Shown: piece after piece, positions 25,105-34,391 of the stretch
Layout: each line of letters starts with the position of its first letter
Position numbering within the stretch: the first letter of the stretch is position 1
DNA from: Planctomycetota bacterium
Lineage (GTDB): Bacteria; Planctomycetota; Phycisphaerae; Phycisphaerales; Phycisphaeraceae
Length of the DNA stretch: 64,000 nucleotides
Reading direction: 5' to 3'
NCBI GenBank assembly: GCA_016350165.1
Contig: CP066225.1
Location: forward strand, 4,340,001-4,404,000
Notes under the pieces: generated by a model
Seen by the model: only the letters and a program-made list of their open reading frames with translations
Told to the model about the DNA's origin: nothing
Database searches by the model: none
Program-made: the position numbers and the translations under genes

Positions 25105-26541
25105 ATGATTGGTACGTTAATCAAAACTGGAAATTTAATCTGTCTCACATTGGTTGCTGCTGTTACTGTGACGACCGCGCAGCCTGCAGCGCCCGGCTCA
25201 GGTGGTGAAACCGAAGCGAAAAATGCTCAACTTCAAGTCAAAGTTGAGCAGGCGTACCGTGAGACCTATCAATACCAAGCGAAACTCGATTATCATTTTG
25301 ACAGCAAGGCAGGGCGATGGAAGCGTGACGAACGTGGTGAGTTTTTTATCGCATATGATCGTAGTACGCAGCGTTTAAAGATTGACGCACCAGGCGTTTT
25401 CATTGTCATTAAAGATGGCAAATTGTTTGTTAAAAGTGAAGATTTAAGAGGCCGTTATCTTGAAACAGAAGCCCCATCACCTTTGACTTTCGCGAGTCTG
25501 CTTGAAGCAACGACCATTCGTGGCGAGCCATTACTTTCCAATCCGACTTTACACGATGTCGCTTTTCTGATCGGCGATGATCCGATTCTAGAAATGACAG
25601 AATGGACCGAAGATACCGCAGAGATTCTACCGCCAGCAAAAGGTGATAAGCACCCCCGCATGCGCATAGACCTTTTTGCAGCAGCAACAACGTTGAAAGT
25701 AGACCCAGATACAAACCTGATTACATCAGCAATTGATGTCACAGACATGACCATGTTGACAGGCAATGCACAGTCGAAGGATTTTCAAAACAAGCGGTAC
25801 AAGTACATCATCGAAAAGCACAATCAACCTATTGATGATGCACAATTTATCTTTGATCCAGAAGGAGCTAAGCGGTTCACGAATTTTGAATCGCTGGTAA
25901 CAGATATTTTTGGAAGTGCATCTAGCAGCAATAGCTCAGGTCCTCAACCCGACGATTTCAACGCACCATTAAAAGGCAAACCAGCTGTTGAGTTCACCGC
26001 AAAGAATTTGCAGGGCGATGAGATTTTACTTCACGAACTGCTTGCTAAAGATCAAGTCGTGATTTTAGACTTCTGGGCAACATGGTGTCCCCCTTGCCGA
26101 GCAGCATTACCTGAAATGGAGAAACTTCAGAAGTGGGCAGATGAGAACGATAAGCCAGTACAAATTTATACCGTCAATGCCGGTGAAGATGAGTACACCG
26201 TACAGACTTTCTGGGATGAAAACGATATGTCCTTGCCAGTGATTATGGACACCGATGGCCAAATCATGGAGCTCTATCAAGTTCCAACGATTCCGCATAC
26301 GTTTATCATCGTCGATGGTAATATTGAGCATATTCATGCGGGTTTTGTCGAAAATATGAGCGATGAATTAGCAAATAAGATAGAAGAACTGCTCACACCA
26401 AAACCTGAAATTATTCAGGCGAAACCTGATGCTGAAGCTTTGGACCATGTAATCGATGAAGCTAACCAATCTGGCGATGATTCAACCAATCAGAAGCCGA
26501 AGAAGAATAAGCCGAAGCGTGCACCAGCAGCACCGCTTTAA
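25105..26541 (+). CDS. Exported TlpA-like thioredoxin with DUF2092/LolA-like N-domain
   Basis: About 478 residues from the ATG at 25105, chosen because AGGAG precedes it and it exposes a signal peptide (ICLTLVAAVTVTTAQPA). Residues ~30-265 resemble DUF2092, a LolA-like fold ('YQYQAKLDYHF', 'RTTQRLKIDAPGVFIVIKDGKL'-style), and ~290-440 a TlpA/ResA thioredoxin domain with redox pair Cys328/Cys331 in FWATWCPPC. The cis-Pro loop is 'VPTIPHTFIIV'. The C-terminal ~40 residues are charged and Lys/Pro-rich, ending RAPAAPL. The other exported thioredoxin in the window ends APAAPI. Likely a periplasmic thiol reductase or redox sensor. A terminator follows. Confidence 0.85.
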   Translation: MIGTLIKTGNLICLTLVAAVTVTTAQPAAPGSGGETEAKNAQLQVKVEQAYRETYQYQAKLDYHFDSKAGRWKRDERGEFFIAYDRSTQRLKIDAPGVFIVIKDGKLFVKSEDLRGRYLETEAPSPLTFASLLEATTIRGEPLLSNPTLHDVAFLIGDDPILEMTEWTEDTAEILPPAKGDKHPRMRIDLFAAATTLKVDPDTNLITSAIDVTDMTMLTGNAQSKDFQNKRYKYIIEKHNQPIDDAQFIFDPEGAKRFTNFESLVTDIFGSASSSNSSGPQPDDFNAPLKGKPAVEFTAKNLQGDEILLHELLAKDQVVILDFWATWCPPCRAALPEMEKLQKWADENDKPVQIYTVNAGEDEYTVQTFWDENDMSLPVIMDTDGQIMELYQVPTIPHTFIIVDGNIEHIHAGFVENMSDELANKIEELLTPKPEIIQAKPDAEALDHVIDEANQSGDDSTNQKPKKNKPKRAPAAPL

Positions 26542-26565
26542 AGATGAGTTAATATGAAAATAAAA

Positions 26566-26602
26566 CCGAAGCGATCAATCTTCAGACGCTTCGGCTTTTT
26601 TA
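26566..26602 (+). terminator. Intrinsic terminator after the TlpA-like gene
   Basis: CCGAAGCG (26566-26573) and CGCTTCGG (26587-26594), then CTTTTTT. It marks the left border of the glycan island. Confidence 0.85.
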
Positions 26603-26719
26603 TAGATGTATTAATTCTGTCCATAATCAACTGGTTTAATTAAACAATTAGGATATATCTGCATATTATTTATAGTACTTTCAACGCCCTATTTTCTGCA
26701 GTTATGTCATAATAAAAAC

Positions 26720-27571
26720 ATGCTATTTGAACGCTGCACATATGACATGCCCCGGCAAACCCAAAAACAATATTGGGAAAGCCAATGGCAACAGCATGAC
26801 TTCGATATTCAGATTAAAAATGCTAAAAGAAAAGCATGGTGGCCAGTTCTCAATGAATACGTGGAGCAGCTTTCATCAGACGATATCATCGTCGAAGCAG
26901 GATGTGGCCTCGCTCAGTTTGTTTATCTTCTGCAGCAACAAGATAAAACAGTTCTTGGATTGGATATTACTGATAAGGCACTTCATCGTGTGAAGCAGGT
27001 ATACAATGATTTACAGCTTCAATTACAGGATGTCAGGCAATTTGCTTTAGAAGATAATTCAGTTTCAATGATGATTTCATTGGGTGTTGTTGAACATTTT
27101 CAGGAAGGGCCACACACAATCTTGAAAGAAGCAGCACGCGTTATCAAACCGGGTGGCTACCTGTTTATCACAGTACCTTACAGTAACTTTTTTCGTCGAT
27201 GTCGTGAGCCCATCACTCGTTTGAAACGACAACTTATTTCACCGTTTACCGATAGAACTTTTTATCAATACACGTTCTCAAAAAAACTCTTTTATCAGCA
27301 TTTGCAGGAACAGGGATTCGAACCGCAACGTGTTCTCTTGCATCACGCATACGTTGCAGTAAAAAAAGATATTAATGTACTGTTCTACCCATTTTCTCTT
27401 ATGCCTAAGTTTTATGCCCATAACAAACCGCAGCATGCTTTTGCCAGATTAACTGAAATGATTTCGCCATCAATTTTCTCACACATGATGATGGTCGTCG
27501 CACAAAAACAACCGTTAGCTAGTGAAGATCAACATATAAACAACCAATCCGAAATCGAGCTAAGTGTTTAA
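26720..27571 (+). CDS. Class I SAM-dependent methyltransferase
   Basis: Up to 283 residues (the ATG at 26747 is an alternative start). SAM-binding motif I 'IIVEAGCGLAQFVYLLQQ' near 55-70, motif II 'VLGLDITDKAL' near 80-90, and the post-motif 'VIKPGGYLFITVPYSNFFRR' at ~150, as in the Methyltransf_11 family. It opens the A+T-rich island and is 2 bp from a sulfotransferase gene, so an operon is likely. The probable role is methylation of a sugar or glycan end; the acceptor is unknown. Confidence 0.8.
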   Translation: MLFERCTYDMPRQTQKQYWESQWQQHDFDIQIKNAKRKAWWPVLNEYVEQLSSDDIIVEAGCGLAQFVYLLQQQDKTVLGLDITDKALHRVKQVYNDLQLQLQDVRQFALEDNSVSMMISLGVVEHFQEGPHTILKEAARVIKPGGYLFITVPYSNFFRRCREPITRLKRQLISPFTDRTFYQYTFSKKLFYQHLQEQGFEPQRVLLHHAYVAVKKDINVLFYPFSLMPKFYAHNKPQHAFARLTEMISPSIFSHMMMVVAQKQPLASEDQHINNQSEIELSV

Positions 27572-27573
27572 TC

Positions 27574-28254
27574 ATGGCTTTACTTCTAAAAAATAATGCT
27601 GTTTTTTTACATATTCCCAAAACAGGCGGTAATTGGGTACGCAAGGTTCTTGAGCAGCAAAAACTGATCAAGCGTGAAATCGGACACAAACACTGTGACA
27701 TTGATCGTGTACTTTATGATCCATATCTAACAGTGAATCCCATTCGTTCAACATCTTGGGTCATGAGTGGCAGAAAGCCGACTTATCCGCAACCATACAC
27801 ATTTTGTTTTGTAAGACATCCAATCGCATGGTACGAATCATGGTTCAACTACATGACTAAACGTGGTTGGAACGATTGGCCGCACCGCAAAGGTCCCATT
27901 GATTGGCATCCATGTGCACCGCTAAATAAAGCTGCGAATACTGACTTTCGAATTTTTATTTACAACATCATCACGCAGCAACCGGGTTACGTAACACAAC
28001 TTTATAGTTGGTACACCAAACGAGGCGTAACCTATGTTGGTAAACAGGAATCGCTCGTCGAAGATATGATTCGCATTTTGATTGATATGAAAGTCGATTT
28101 CAACGAACAGGAAATTCGTGACTTGTCGCCGATCAATGTAAGTTCATCATCGACTAACTCACTAAGTTGGGATTCTCAATTGCAGGACGAAATTCTGAAA
28201 CTTGAGCATTCCGTTTTAAGACAATACAAATACGCCACACAAACAGTGTCATAA
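27574..28254 (+). CDS. Sulfotransferase family protein
   Basis: 226 residues. 5'-phosphosulfate-binding loop 'VFLHIPKTGGNWVRKVL' (~10-26) and 3'-phosphate-binding region 'CFVRHPIAWYESWFNYM' (~75-91), the PAPS-binding pattern of sulfotransferases. The later 'FYKRGV..VGKQESLVEDM'-like segment supports a carbohydrate-sulfotransferase type. It would transfer sulfate from PAPS to a glycan or lipid. It starts 2 bp after the preceding methyltransferase stop and is followed 26 bp later by another methyltransferase. Confidence 0.82.
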   Translation: MALLLKNNAVFLHIPKTGGNWVRKVLEQQKLIKREIGHKHCDIDRVLYDPYLTVNPIRSTSWVMSGRKPTYPQPYTFCFVRHPIAWYESWFNYMTKRGWNDWPHRKGPIDWHPCAPLNKAANTDFRIFIYNIITQQPGYVTQLYSWYTKRGVTYVGKQESLVEDMIRILIDMKVDFNEQEIRDLSPINVSSSSTNSLSWDSQLQDEILKLEHSVLRQYKYATQTVS

Positions 28255-28280
28255 TCATTATCTTGGCATGCATCGATGAG

Positions 28281-29078
28281 ATGAAAATGAAACTAAGAAA
28301 TCTAATCAATATTAAGAAATATAAGAATTACCATAAATTTAAAAGCATCAAAACCTTTAAACAGTGGCAACAAGATAATCCAGAAGGAACTTTTGATCAG
28401 TACTACGTTTACCGTGTAACAGAAAAGCTAAAAATCCGTGACGGGGATCACCCGACGCTTACTTTAGCAAGTACAATCAAGAATGATGAAACATCAGGCG
28501 AATCAATCTTTCGATTTCTCATTGAACATGGCTTGAAATCACATCATCGAGTAGTCGATTATGGTTGTGGTAGTTTACGAGTAGGGCGGCATTTAATCCC
28601 ATTTCTTGAACCCAGGAGTTATTATGGACTTGATGTGACAGACACGTTCTACTCTGCAGGTTTAGTACAAATCGATTCACAGATTGTAGCTAAACGACAG
28701 CCGCAGCTTGACCTTGTCGATGGAAATTTAGTAGATCAATTGCAAGAAGACCCACCAGACTATATTTTCAGCGTAGGTGTGTTAATTCATATTCCACCAG
28801 AAGAATTAAGTGACTTTATCTCGAAAATTACACTGTTGATGAGTGATAAAACAGCATTTATACTCGGTACTCAAATTGCAAAAGAAACTGACAGCACTAT
28901 CCATCGAAATGAAGTCACATGGTTTCACAATAAAGAGCAAATTGAGAGTATTTTGGCTGAGAATAATTTAATTGCTACCGATATTAAGTCAGGTAGAGAG
29001 CTGGAGGAAGCCAAAGGTGTTCGAGTATTTTGGAAAATTGTAAAACAATTACAGCTAGAAGAGCAGCCAATTAATTAG
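28281..29078 (+). CDS. Class I SAM-dependent methyltransferase, second
   Basis: About 265 residues from ATG 28281 (TTG 28263 and ATG 28287 are alternatives). Motif I 'RVVDYGCGSLRVGRHLIPFL' and 'YYGLDVTDTFY' are clear near ~95-120, then 'PDYIFSVGVLIHIPPEELSDFI' at ~165. The N-terminal ~80 residues lack a clear domain. It ends tail-to-tail with the ABC ATPase gene, overlapping by 8 bp (29071-29078). Belongs to the glycan island; the acceptor is unknown. Confidence 0.78.
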   Translation: MKMKLRNLINIKKYKNYHKFKSIKTFKQWQQDNPEGTFDQYYVYRVTEKLKIRDGDHPTLTLASTIKNDETSGESIFRFLIEHGLKSHHRVVDYGCGSLRVGRHLIPFLEPRSYYGLDVTDTFYSAGLVQIDSQIVAKRQPQLDLVDGNLVDQLQEDPPDYIFSVGVLIHIPPEELSDFISKITLLMSDKTAFILGTQIAKETDSTIHRNEVTWFHNKEQIESILAENNLIATDIKSGRELEEAKGVRVFWKIVKQLQLEEQPIN

Positions 29079-29841
29079 TTGTCATAACCTTGAGTGGTTT
29101 CTGCTTTTCAAGATCAGCTTCATACAACCTAATGACTTCATCAACTGGACCATAAGCTTTTTGTTCGCCTTTATCTAGCCATAAACATTTACTGCAAAAA
29201 TCTTTCACCGTATCTAATGAGTGTGATACCAACAAAACCGCTTTGGCATGTTGACGCATCGCTTTTACACGTTCCTGGCTTTTACGCTGAAAACTAACAT
29301 CACCCACACTAAATACTTCATCCAAAATCAGTATGTCAGGCTCAGAACATGTTGCAACTGCAAAAGCTAATCTCGAAATCATACCTGATGAGTAACTTTT
29401 TACGGGTTGGTCAATAAACATCTCAATATCAGCAAAATCGATGATATCTTGTTCTTTAGCGATTAGATCTTTTCGTTTAAAACCCATCAAGCTGCCGCAC
29501 AAATGAATGTTCTCACGCCCAGTCATAAAAACATTCATGCCAATACCCAATGATAGAATCGGCACAACGTGTCCATTGACTTTGACCTTACCTTCATCTG
29601 GTTTATAAATACCACTTATGGCGGAGCACAAAGTTGTTTTACCCGCACCATTTCGGCCAATGATACCAACTACATCACCGTGCTCAATTTGAATATTGAT
29701 ATTCTTTAACGCCCAAAATTTCTGTTGAAGCTTTTTACCTTCAAGCTTTCTGGCAAGTATGTTCTTCAAGCGATTATTGAATTTATCAACAATGCGAAAA
29801 CAAATTCCAAGATTATTCGTTTTGATCAGCGAATCACTCAT
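29071..29841 (-). CDS. ABC transporter ATPase, Wzt-type polysaccharide export
   Basis: 256 residues from ATG 29841, just after the permease stop; an upstream frame start (29895) would overlap the permease. Walker A 'GIIGRNGAGKTTLCSAISG' (~56-74), signature 'SYSSGMISRLAFA' (~148), Walker B 'PDILILDEVFSVGD' (~170), and His switch 'LVSHSLDTVKD'. It is the KpsT/Wzt/TagH class; the long C-terminal O-antigen-binding domain of Wzt is absent, so it is a short KpsT-like form. Powers export of a finished polysaccharide with the adjacent permease. Confidence 0.88.
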   Translation of the reverse strand: MSDSLIKTNNLGICFRIVDKFNNRLKNILARKLEGKKLQQKFWALKNINIQIEHGDVVGIIGRNGAGKTTLCSAISGIYKPDEGKVKVNGHVVPILSLGIGMNVFMTGRENIHLCGSLMGFKRKDLIAKEQDIIDFADIEMFIDQPVKSYSSGMISRLAFAVATCSEPDILILDEVFSVGDVSFQRKSQERVKAMRQHAKAVLLVSHSLDTVKDFCSKCLWLDKGEQKAYGPVDEVIRLYEADLEKQKPLKVMTTN

Positions 29842-29842
29842 C

Positions 29843-30676
29843 TTAAAGAACCTTCGCAAAATGAATCTGATAATGATTAAATACTCGATATCCAAGTGCT
29901 ATAAATATGAAGCCTAATACATAAAGTACAGCAAGAGCTGAAAAATCGGGCATTCTTACATAGATCAAAACTGATCGATAAGCTTCAAGCACATGTACCA
30001 TCGGATTCAAAATTAATATATGCTTCCATGTAAATTCTTCTATCGCCCAAAGCCCTTTATAATCCGGCATGACTTGCGATATGGAATATAAACCTGCACT
30101 GAAGTACCAACCAATTCGCATAATATGTGTTGTCATGTTCGCTACATCTTGTACAAACACCGCCAGCGTGCAGAACATCAATGTTAAGCCAATTGTAATC
30201 ATGAGATGAGGCAATATAACAATAGGTAACAAAACAATCGTCCAACCAAGATTAACCTCTTCAACATTTAAAACATAGTGATATACCAAAGTGAAACCAA
30301 ATAACGGTATGATTGCGATGAAGAACAAATAAAAGTTTACGAGTACTGCTGAGATTGGTAACGAAATAATAGGGAAAGAATACGACTTAATAAGCCGATC
30401 ACTCGTGATCATCTTTGTAATGCTTGCAGATAAACACGTCGCCGTACATTTCCATGCAACTAGCCCACACATGACAAATACAGGATACGCAGGCAGCAAC
30501 TTACCTCCACCACGTATAAACTGTACGAGTACGACATAAACCAGTGTCATGAGCAATGGATCAATAACCCACCACAATGCACCAAGCTTGGTTCCGCTCG
30601 TACTTTTTAGCAAAGATGATTGCATCAATAAACGCATCAAATCACGATGCTGATACAATTCTCTCGCGATGTTCAT
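29843..30676 (-). CDS. ABC-2-type permease, Wzm-like polysaccharide export
   Basis: 277 residues, about six membrane helices. 'GALWWVIDPLLMTLVYVVL' (~27-45) and 'LNPMVHVLEAYRSVLIY' near 230 are typical of the ABC2_membrane/TagG-Wzm family. A strong site (GGGAGAGG) precedes the ATG at 30676, which confirms that the gene overlaps the glycosyltransferase 3' end by 35 bp. Acts with the downstream ATPase to flip an undecaprenyl-linked or lipid-linked glycan across the inner membrane. Confidence 0.87.
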   Translation of the reverse strand: MNIARELYQHRDLMRLLMQSSLLKSTSGTKLGALWWVIDPLLMTLVYVVLVQFIRGGGKLLPAYPVFVMCGLVAWKCTATCLSASITKMITSDRLIKSYSFPIISLPISAVLVNFYLFFIAIIPLFGFTLVYHYVLNVEEVNLGWTIVLLPIVILPHLMITIGLTLMFCTLAVFVQDVANMTTHIMRIGWYFSAGLYSISQVMPDYKGLWAIEEFTWKHILILNPMVHVLEAYRSVLIYVRMPDFSALAVLYVLGFIFIALGYRVFNHYQIHFAKVL

Positions 30677-31865
30677 ATTGCCTCTCCCTTTGATTCGAAC
30701 TAAGTTCTACGATCAACTGATCAATATCTTTGAAACGTTGTTCCCAAGAGTATTGCTCAGATATTTTCTGTATCAAATTGCCATCCATCACTTGTTGGCA
30801 AAGTTTTTTGATTGTCTCAGCACCTTCTTCAGCACAATCAACCAGAAATACACCTGCCTCAAATTCTTCTTCAACGTAAGAATCCAGTCTAGTGGAAACA
30901 ACAGGGACACGTGCACTGAAAAAGTCAAACGTTTTTAAGGGCAGTGATCCATGAGTCAAAGGACTTAATCTAAAGGGAATCAAACCAACGTTGAAATAGT
31001 CGATATATGCTTTGATTTCCTCATATGGCTTCGGCCCAAGAAATACGACATTCTTCAAGTTAATAAATCTTTGCCAATCATTTTTGGAAAAACGATCTCC
31101 TCCCTCATTGATCTGCCCAATAAATACAAAGCAATGTTCATCGCATTTGTCGATAACCTCGCAGAGCCAATGCAAATCAATTTTATGTGCTGCAATATTT
31201 CCTATATATCCAACGATTTTCCGTTCCTTTGCCGCCTCTTGCAAATCTTTTGGCATCTCTTTATTCGATTGATGTGAATAGTTCTCCCCGACATTCGACC
31301 ATGATAAAACACGCTCTTTACGTTTCACCAATTGCCTTACGATCGGTTTGGATGTACCGATGGCAACCTCTGCCGCCGCCAACGCTTTATCCTCCATCTC
31401 AATCAGTAAATTTTCAGCAACACCCGGATTTGCTTCGTAGAAATCGACTTTATGGTAAATCTTTATCGCATCAACGTTTTTGCATAGTTCAGACATATAA
31501 GGCAAAAATCCCCACACAAGATCAATCTCAAACTCACGTTTTTTTAACTTCTTTCTCAATTGCCAATCTGCAAACCACAAGTTCAACTTATTCACAAGAC
31601 GAGAATGACCCAGCGGCAAACATAACACAGAAACAACATCAATATCATGAGGATGATTATCAATAACCTTTATATCTATATTTAATGCTTTTTTTATTCG
31701 CCCCGTTATTTTATAAAAGTCATGCTTACAAAGTCGAGGCCAGCGCAGTCCGATCGATTCGACAAAAACTACACGATGGCTTTTTGCCAAGTGCTTCGCA
31801 ATAAAGTGGCAATTTAGCGGACCAAAACTTTTCCAACTACTTGATGCAAGAACCAGTATATTCAA
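30642..31865 (-). CDS. Glycosyltransferase (GT4-like, TuaH type)
   Basis: 407 residues. 'MNILVLASSSWKSFGPLNCH' at the N-terminus and the C-terminal half 'IVGYIGNIAAHKIDLHWLCEVI', 'NVVFLGPKPYEEIKAYIDYFNVGLIPF' and 'GSLPLKTFDFFSARVPVVSTRLDSY' (donor-site E/D...K.fd..a.g.PvVsT) show a GT-B fold glycosyltransferase. No membrane segment, so cytoplasmic or peripheral. First gene of the leftward three-gene export unit. The donor and acceptor sugars are unknown. Confidence 0.82.
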   Translation of the reverse strand: MNILVLASSSWKSFGPLNCHFIAKHLAKSHRVVFVESIGLRWPRLCKHDFYKITGRIKKALNIDIKVIDNHPHDIDVVSVLCLPLGHSRLVNKLNLWFADWQLRKKLKKREFEIDLVWGFLPYMSELCKNVDAIKIYHKVDFYEANPGVAENLLIEMEDKALAAAEVAIGTSKPIVRQLVKRKERVLSWSNVGENYSHQSNKEMPKDLQEAAKERKIVGYIGNIAAHKIDLHWLCEVIDKCDEHCFVFIGQINEGGDRFSKNDWQRFINLKNVVFLGPKPYEEIKAYIDYFNVGLIPFRLSPLTHGSLPLKTFDFFSARVPVVSTRLDSYVEEEFEAGVFLVDCAEEGAETIKKLCQQVMDGNLIQKISEQYSWEQRFKDIDQLIVELSSNQRERQYEHRERIVSAS

Positions 31866-32104
31866 GCTTCTAAAGATCCCCTGTCTTCCCCGATTGATTG
31901 ATCATTCATGTGGGTCACTAACTTACTTTTCGCAATACATATCCACACTGATAACACTACTAATTTAAGAAAAATAACGACACTTCGTATATACCCCTAA
32001 TGACAACCAGTTTCATTGCCTTATGTTTAAAGAAACAAATTCTTACTTTTAGGTTGTGCGTAAGTTAACCCAATTTTAAACCCAATGAATCAATGATTTA
32101 GCTT

Positions 32105-32881
32105 ATGTCACAACAAAAAAAACCGATCCAACTTATATACATCACTTCACGTGGGCACAGCGGCTCTACGCTTCTTGATTACCTGATTTCATCACATCCA
32201 CAAATTATAAGTGCAGGAGAAGTCAAAGTTATTTCACCTGATTGGAAGCGTCGATGTTCATGTAACGCTCCATCAATATGGAAATGTCCCTTTTGGCTAC
32301 AAATTGATGATTATCTGCAACAAAACCACAATCGTTCAATGAGCGATTTGAAAATTAATTCAGATGATTCACAACGTTTCGCATCTGATAACTATGCATT
32401 TTTCGATGCTGTGCGAGCTTTAACCAATGCGGAAATGATCGTCGATTCATCCAAAAGTGTTGCAAGGTTAAGAAAGCTGCACGCAGCTCCAAATATCGAT
32501 TTGCACATGTTAAAGCTTCGGCGACATCCTTGTGGTGTCGTTTACTCCAATGTGAAAAAACAACGCTCATGGTACAGTGAAGCGATCAAATACAAGCGAC
32601 ACGAGTTATCATCATCTCGTTTCCATCGTGGTAAAAAACACTTAAAAGTAAAGTATGAAAATCTCGCACTCAATCCACAAGATGAGCTACAACGTGTAAT
32701 GTCATTTCTTGGTATGTCCTATGACCCAAGTCAGCTTGACGGCATCAACGATACTGATCGTCACAACATCGGTGGCAACCATATGCGATTCACGCCAAAT
32801 AAAAAAATTAAACTTGATCAGCAATGGCAAGCCAATCTGAATTTTTTTCAAAAATCTGTAATCAAATGTCTTTGCCACTAG
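32105..32881 (+). CDS. Sulfotransferase family protein, second
   Basis: 258 residues. PAPS 5'-loop 'YITSRGHSGSTLLDYLISSHP' (~10-30) and 3'-phosphate region 'MLKLRRHPCGVVYSNVKK' (~138-155), plus 'VKYENLALNPQDELQRVMSFLGM' near 190, the typical 'Y.dL..dP...l..i..flg' helix of sulfotransferases. A second enzyme of the same type as 27574-28254 but not a close copy. It is divergent from the exporter unit and 19 bp before a glycosyltransferase gene. Confidence 0.82.
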   Translation: MSQQKKPIQLIYITSRGHSGSTLLDYLISSHPQIISAGEVKVISPDWKRRCSCNAPSIWKCPFWLQIDDYLQQNHNRSMSDLKINSDDSQRFASDNYAFFDAVRALTNAEMIVDSSKSVARLRKLHAAPNIDLHMLKLRRHPCGVVYSNVKKQRSWYSEAIKYKRHELSSSRFHRGKKHLKVKYENLALNPQDELQRVMSFLGMSYDPSQLDGINDTDRHNIGGNHMRFTPNKKIKLDQQWQANLNFFQKSVIKCLCH

Positions 32882-32900
32882 CAACATCAAAAAACATATT

Positions 32901-34391
32901 ATGAATCAACTAAACAAACTAAAAATATATCAAGCCAAAACCGCTATTTTTTTACCATGGTCCCAACCATTTATTTATCGGCTTCTCGACAAACTTAAAC
33001 CACACATAGATCAAATTGTTCTCACACGTTTTCATGAGAACGGCGACATTTTTCCAATGCCAATCATCGAACTATGCAACAAGAAAACATTCTTCGATCC
33101 AATTGCAGCTCAAAAAAAAGCACAGCAACTACAAGCTAAACATCAAGGTAAACTCATTCATGCGCATTTTGGCTACACCGCTATTAATATGATGTTTCTG
33201 AAAATTTTCCTTCGCGTACCCATGATCGTTACGTTTGGCGGCAAAGATCTCTCCGTCTTCGCTCAACGTCCTGAAGCTCACTCGCCTTTCATTCAACTTT
33301 TTGATTTATGTGAAAAATTTGTCGCTGTAAGCGATAGCCTTAAGCAGCAAGCAATTGATTTAGGATGCCCGGAAGACAAAATCGTCACGATCAGACGTGG
33401 TGTACCAACAGATCAATTTCCTTACAAACAACGCAGCACCTCAACTGATAAGCCTTGCAATATTCTCATGGTTTCTAGACTCACAAAAAAGAAAGGCCAT
33501 CTCTTTGCGCTCAAAGCATTGAATAAACTAACGCATCTCGACTGGCAACTGCACTTGGTAGGTGAGGGCGAGGAGTATGCACCAATTATCCGTTTCGCTA
33601 AGAAAAACGGCTTCGCATCTCGTCTGCATTTTCATGGTGTTCTACCCATCGAAAAAGTTTATGAGCAAATGCAAAAAGCGGATATCCTCCTACACCCTTC
33701 AATCACAGGCAAAGATGGTGATCAGGAAGGCATCCCAAATGCTCTTGTCGAAGCGATGTCCACTGGACTGCCAATTGTGGGCACACACCACGGAGGCATT
33801 CCTGAAGTCGTCATACACAATCAAACCGGCTTCCTCGTTCAAGAAAACGATCAAAAGCACCTCATCTACGCTTTGCAAACGCTCATTGAAAACCCAACTC
33901 AGCGTCTCGCGCTAGGCAAAGCCGCTTCGAATTACGTCGCACAACATCTTTCACTCGACGATCAGGTGTCCAAGTATCTCGATCTTTACCAATCACTCAT
34001 TGAGCAATACCCACCACACACACGCAATTGTGCAGGCACCAATCTCTCACCAGAGCTCCCCATGCAACTCGCCACAATCCATCGTAGTGCTCTCACTAGT
34101 GGCGATTTCTCAATTGCCGAAGTTCTCGAAAGCGCATTGCTTGCACCAGCCAAATCCGATGTGAAACACCCACTATGGTTCAGGCTTTATTGGCGTATCA
34201 AAAAAATCATCCCATTCCGTGTAAAATTTGCGATCAAACGTATGTTGTTTCGATTTTTCGTACCTTTTGTTCGCAAAGATGTATTCAGAGAACAATCCAT
34301 TCCGTTCTGGCATGAAATCTGTGCCAATAATCTGGATGGCGTGAGCGCGCCTGATACAAGTAGCAGCCTCGATCCTGTTCACCATCAATAA
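32901..34391 (+). CDS. Glycosyltransferase family 4, with C-terminal extension
   Basis: 496 residues. The GT-B fold is shown by 'LIHAHFGYTAINMMFLKIF' (~92), 'NILMVSRLTKKKGHLFALKAL' (~190), and donor-site 'KDGDQEGIPNALVEAMSTGLPIVGTHHGGIPEVV' pattern (E-X7-E) near ~275-305. The last ~110 residues form an extra tail with a basic segment (IKKIIPFRVKFAIKRMLFRFFVPF) that could bind the membrane. Typical of exopolysaccharide assembly. Co-directional with the sulfotransferase 19 bp upstream. Confidence 0.87.
   Translation: MNQLNKLKIYQAKTAIFLPWSQPFIYRLLDKLKPHIDQIVLTRFHENGDIFPMPIIELCNKKTFFDPIAAQKKAQQLQAKHQGKLIHAHFGYTAINMMFLKIFLRVPMIVTFGGKDLSVFAQRPEAHSPFIQLFDLCEKFVAVSDSLKQQAIDLGCPEDKIVTIRRGVPTDQFPYKQRSTSTDKPCNILMVSRLTKKKGHLFALKALNKLTHLDWQLHLVGEGEEYAPIIRFAKKNGFASRLHFHGVLPIEKVYEQMQKADILLHPSITGKDGDQEGIPNALVEAMSTGLPIVGTHHGGIPEVVIHNQTGFLVQENDQKHLIYALQTLIENPTQRLALGKAASNYVAQHLSLDDQVSKYLDLYQSLIEQYPPHTRNCAGTNLSPELPMQLATIHRSALTSGDFSIAEVLESALLAPAKSDVKHPLWFRLYWRIKKIIPFRVKFAIKRMLFRFFVPFVRKDVFREQSIPFWHEICANNLDGVSAPDTSSSLDPVHHQ

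Noticed and set aside
27310-27335. GATTCGAACC resembling a tRNA T-loop
   Set aside because: It lies inside a clear methyltransferase reading frame and no cloverleaf can be formed around it.
26720-34391. Integrated phage or transposon as carrier of the glycan island
   Set aside because: No integrase, transposase, tRNA end or flanking direct repeat could be seen.
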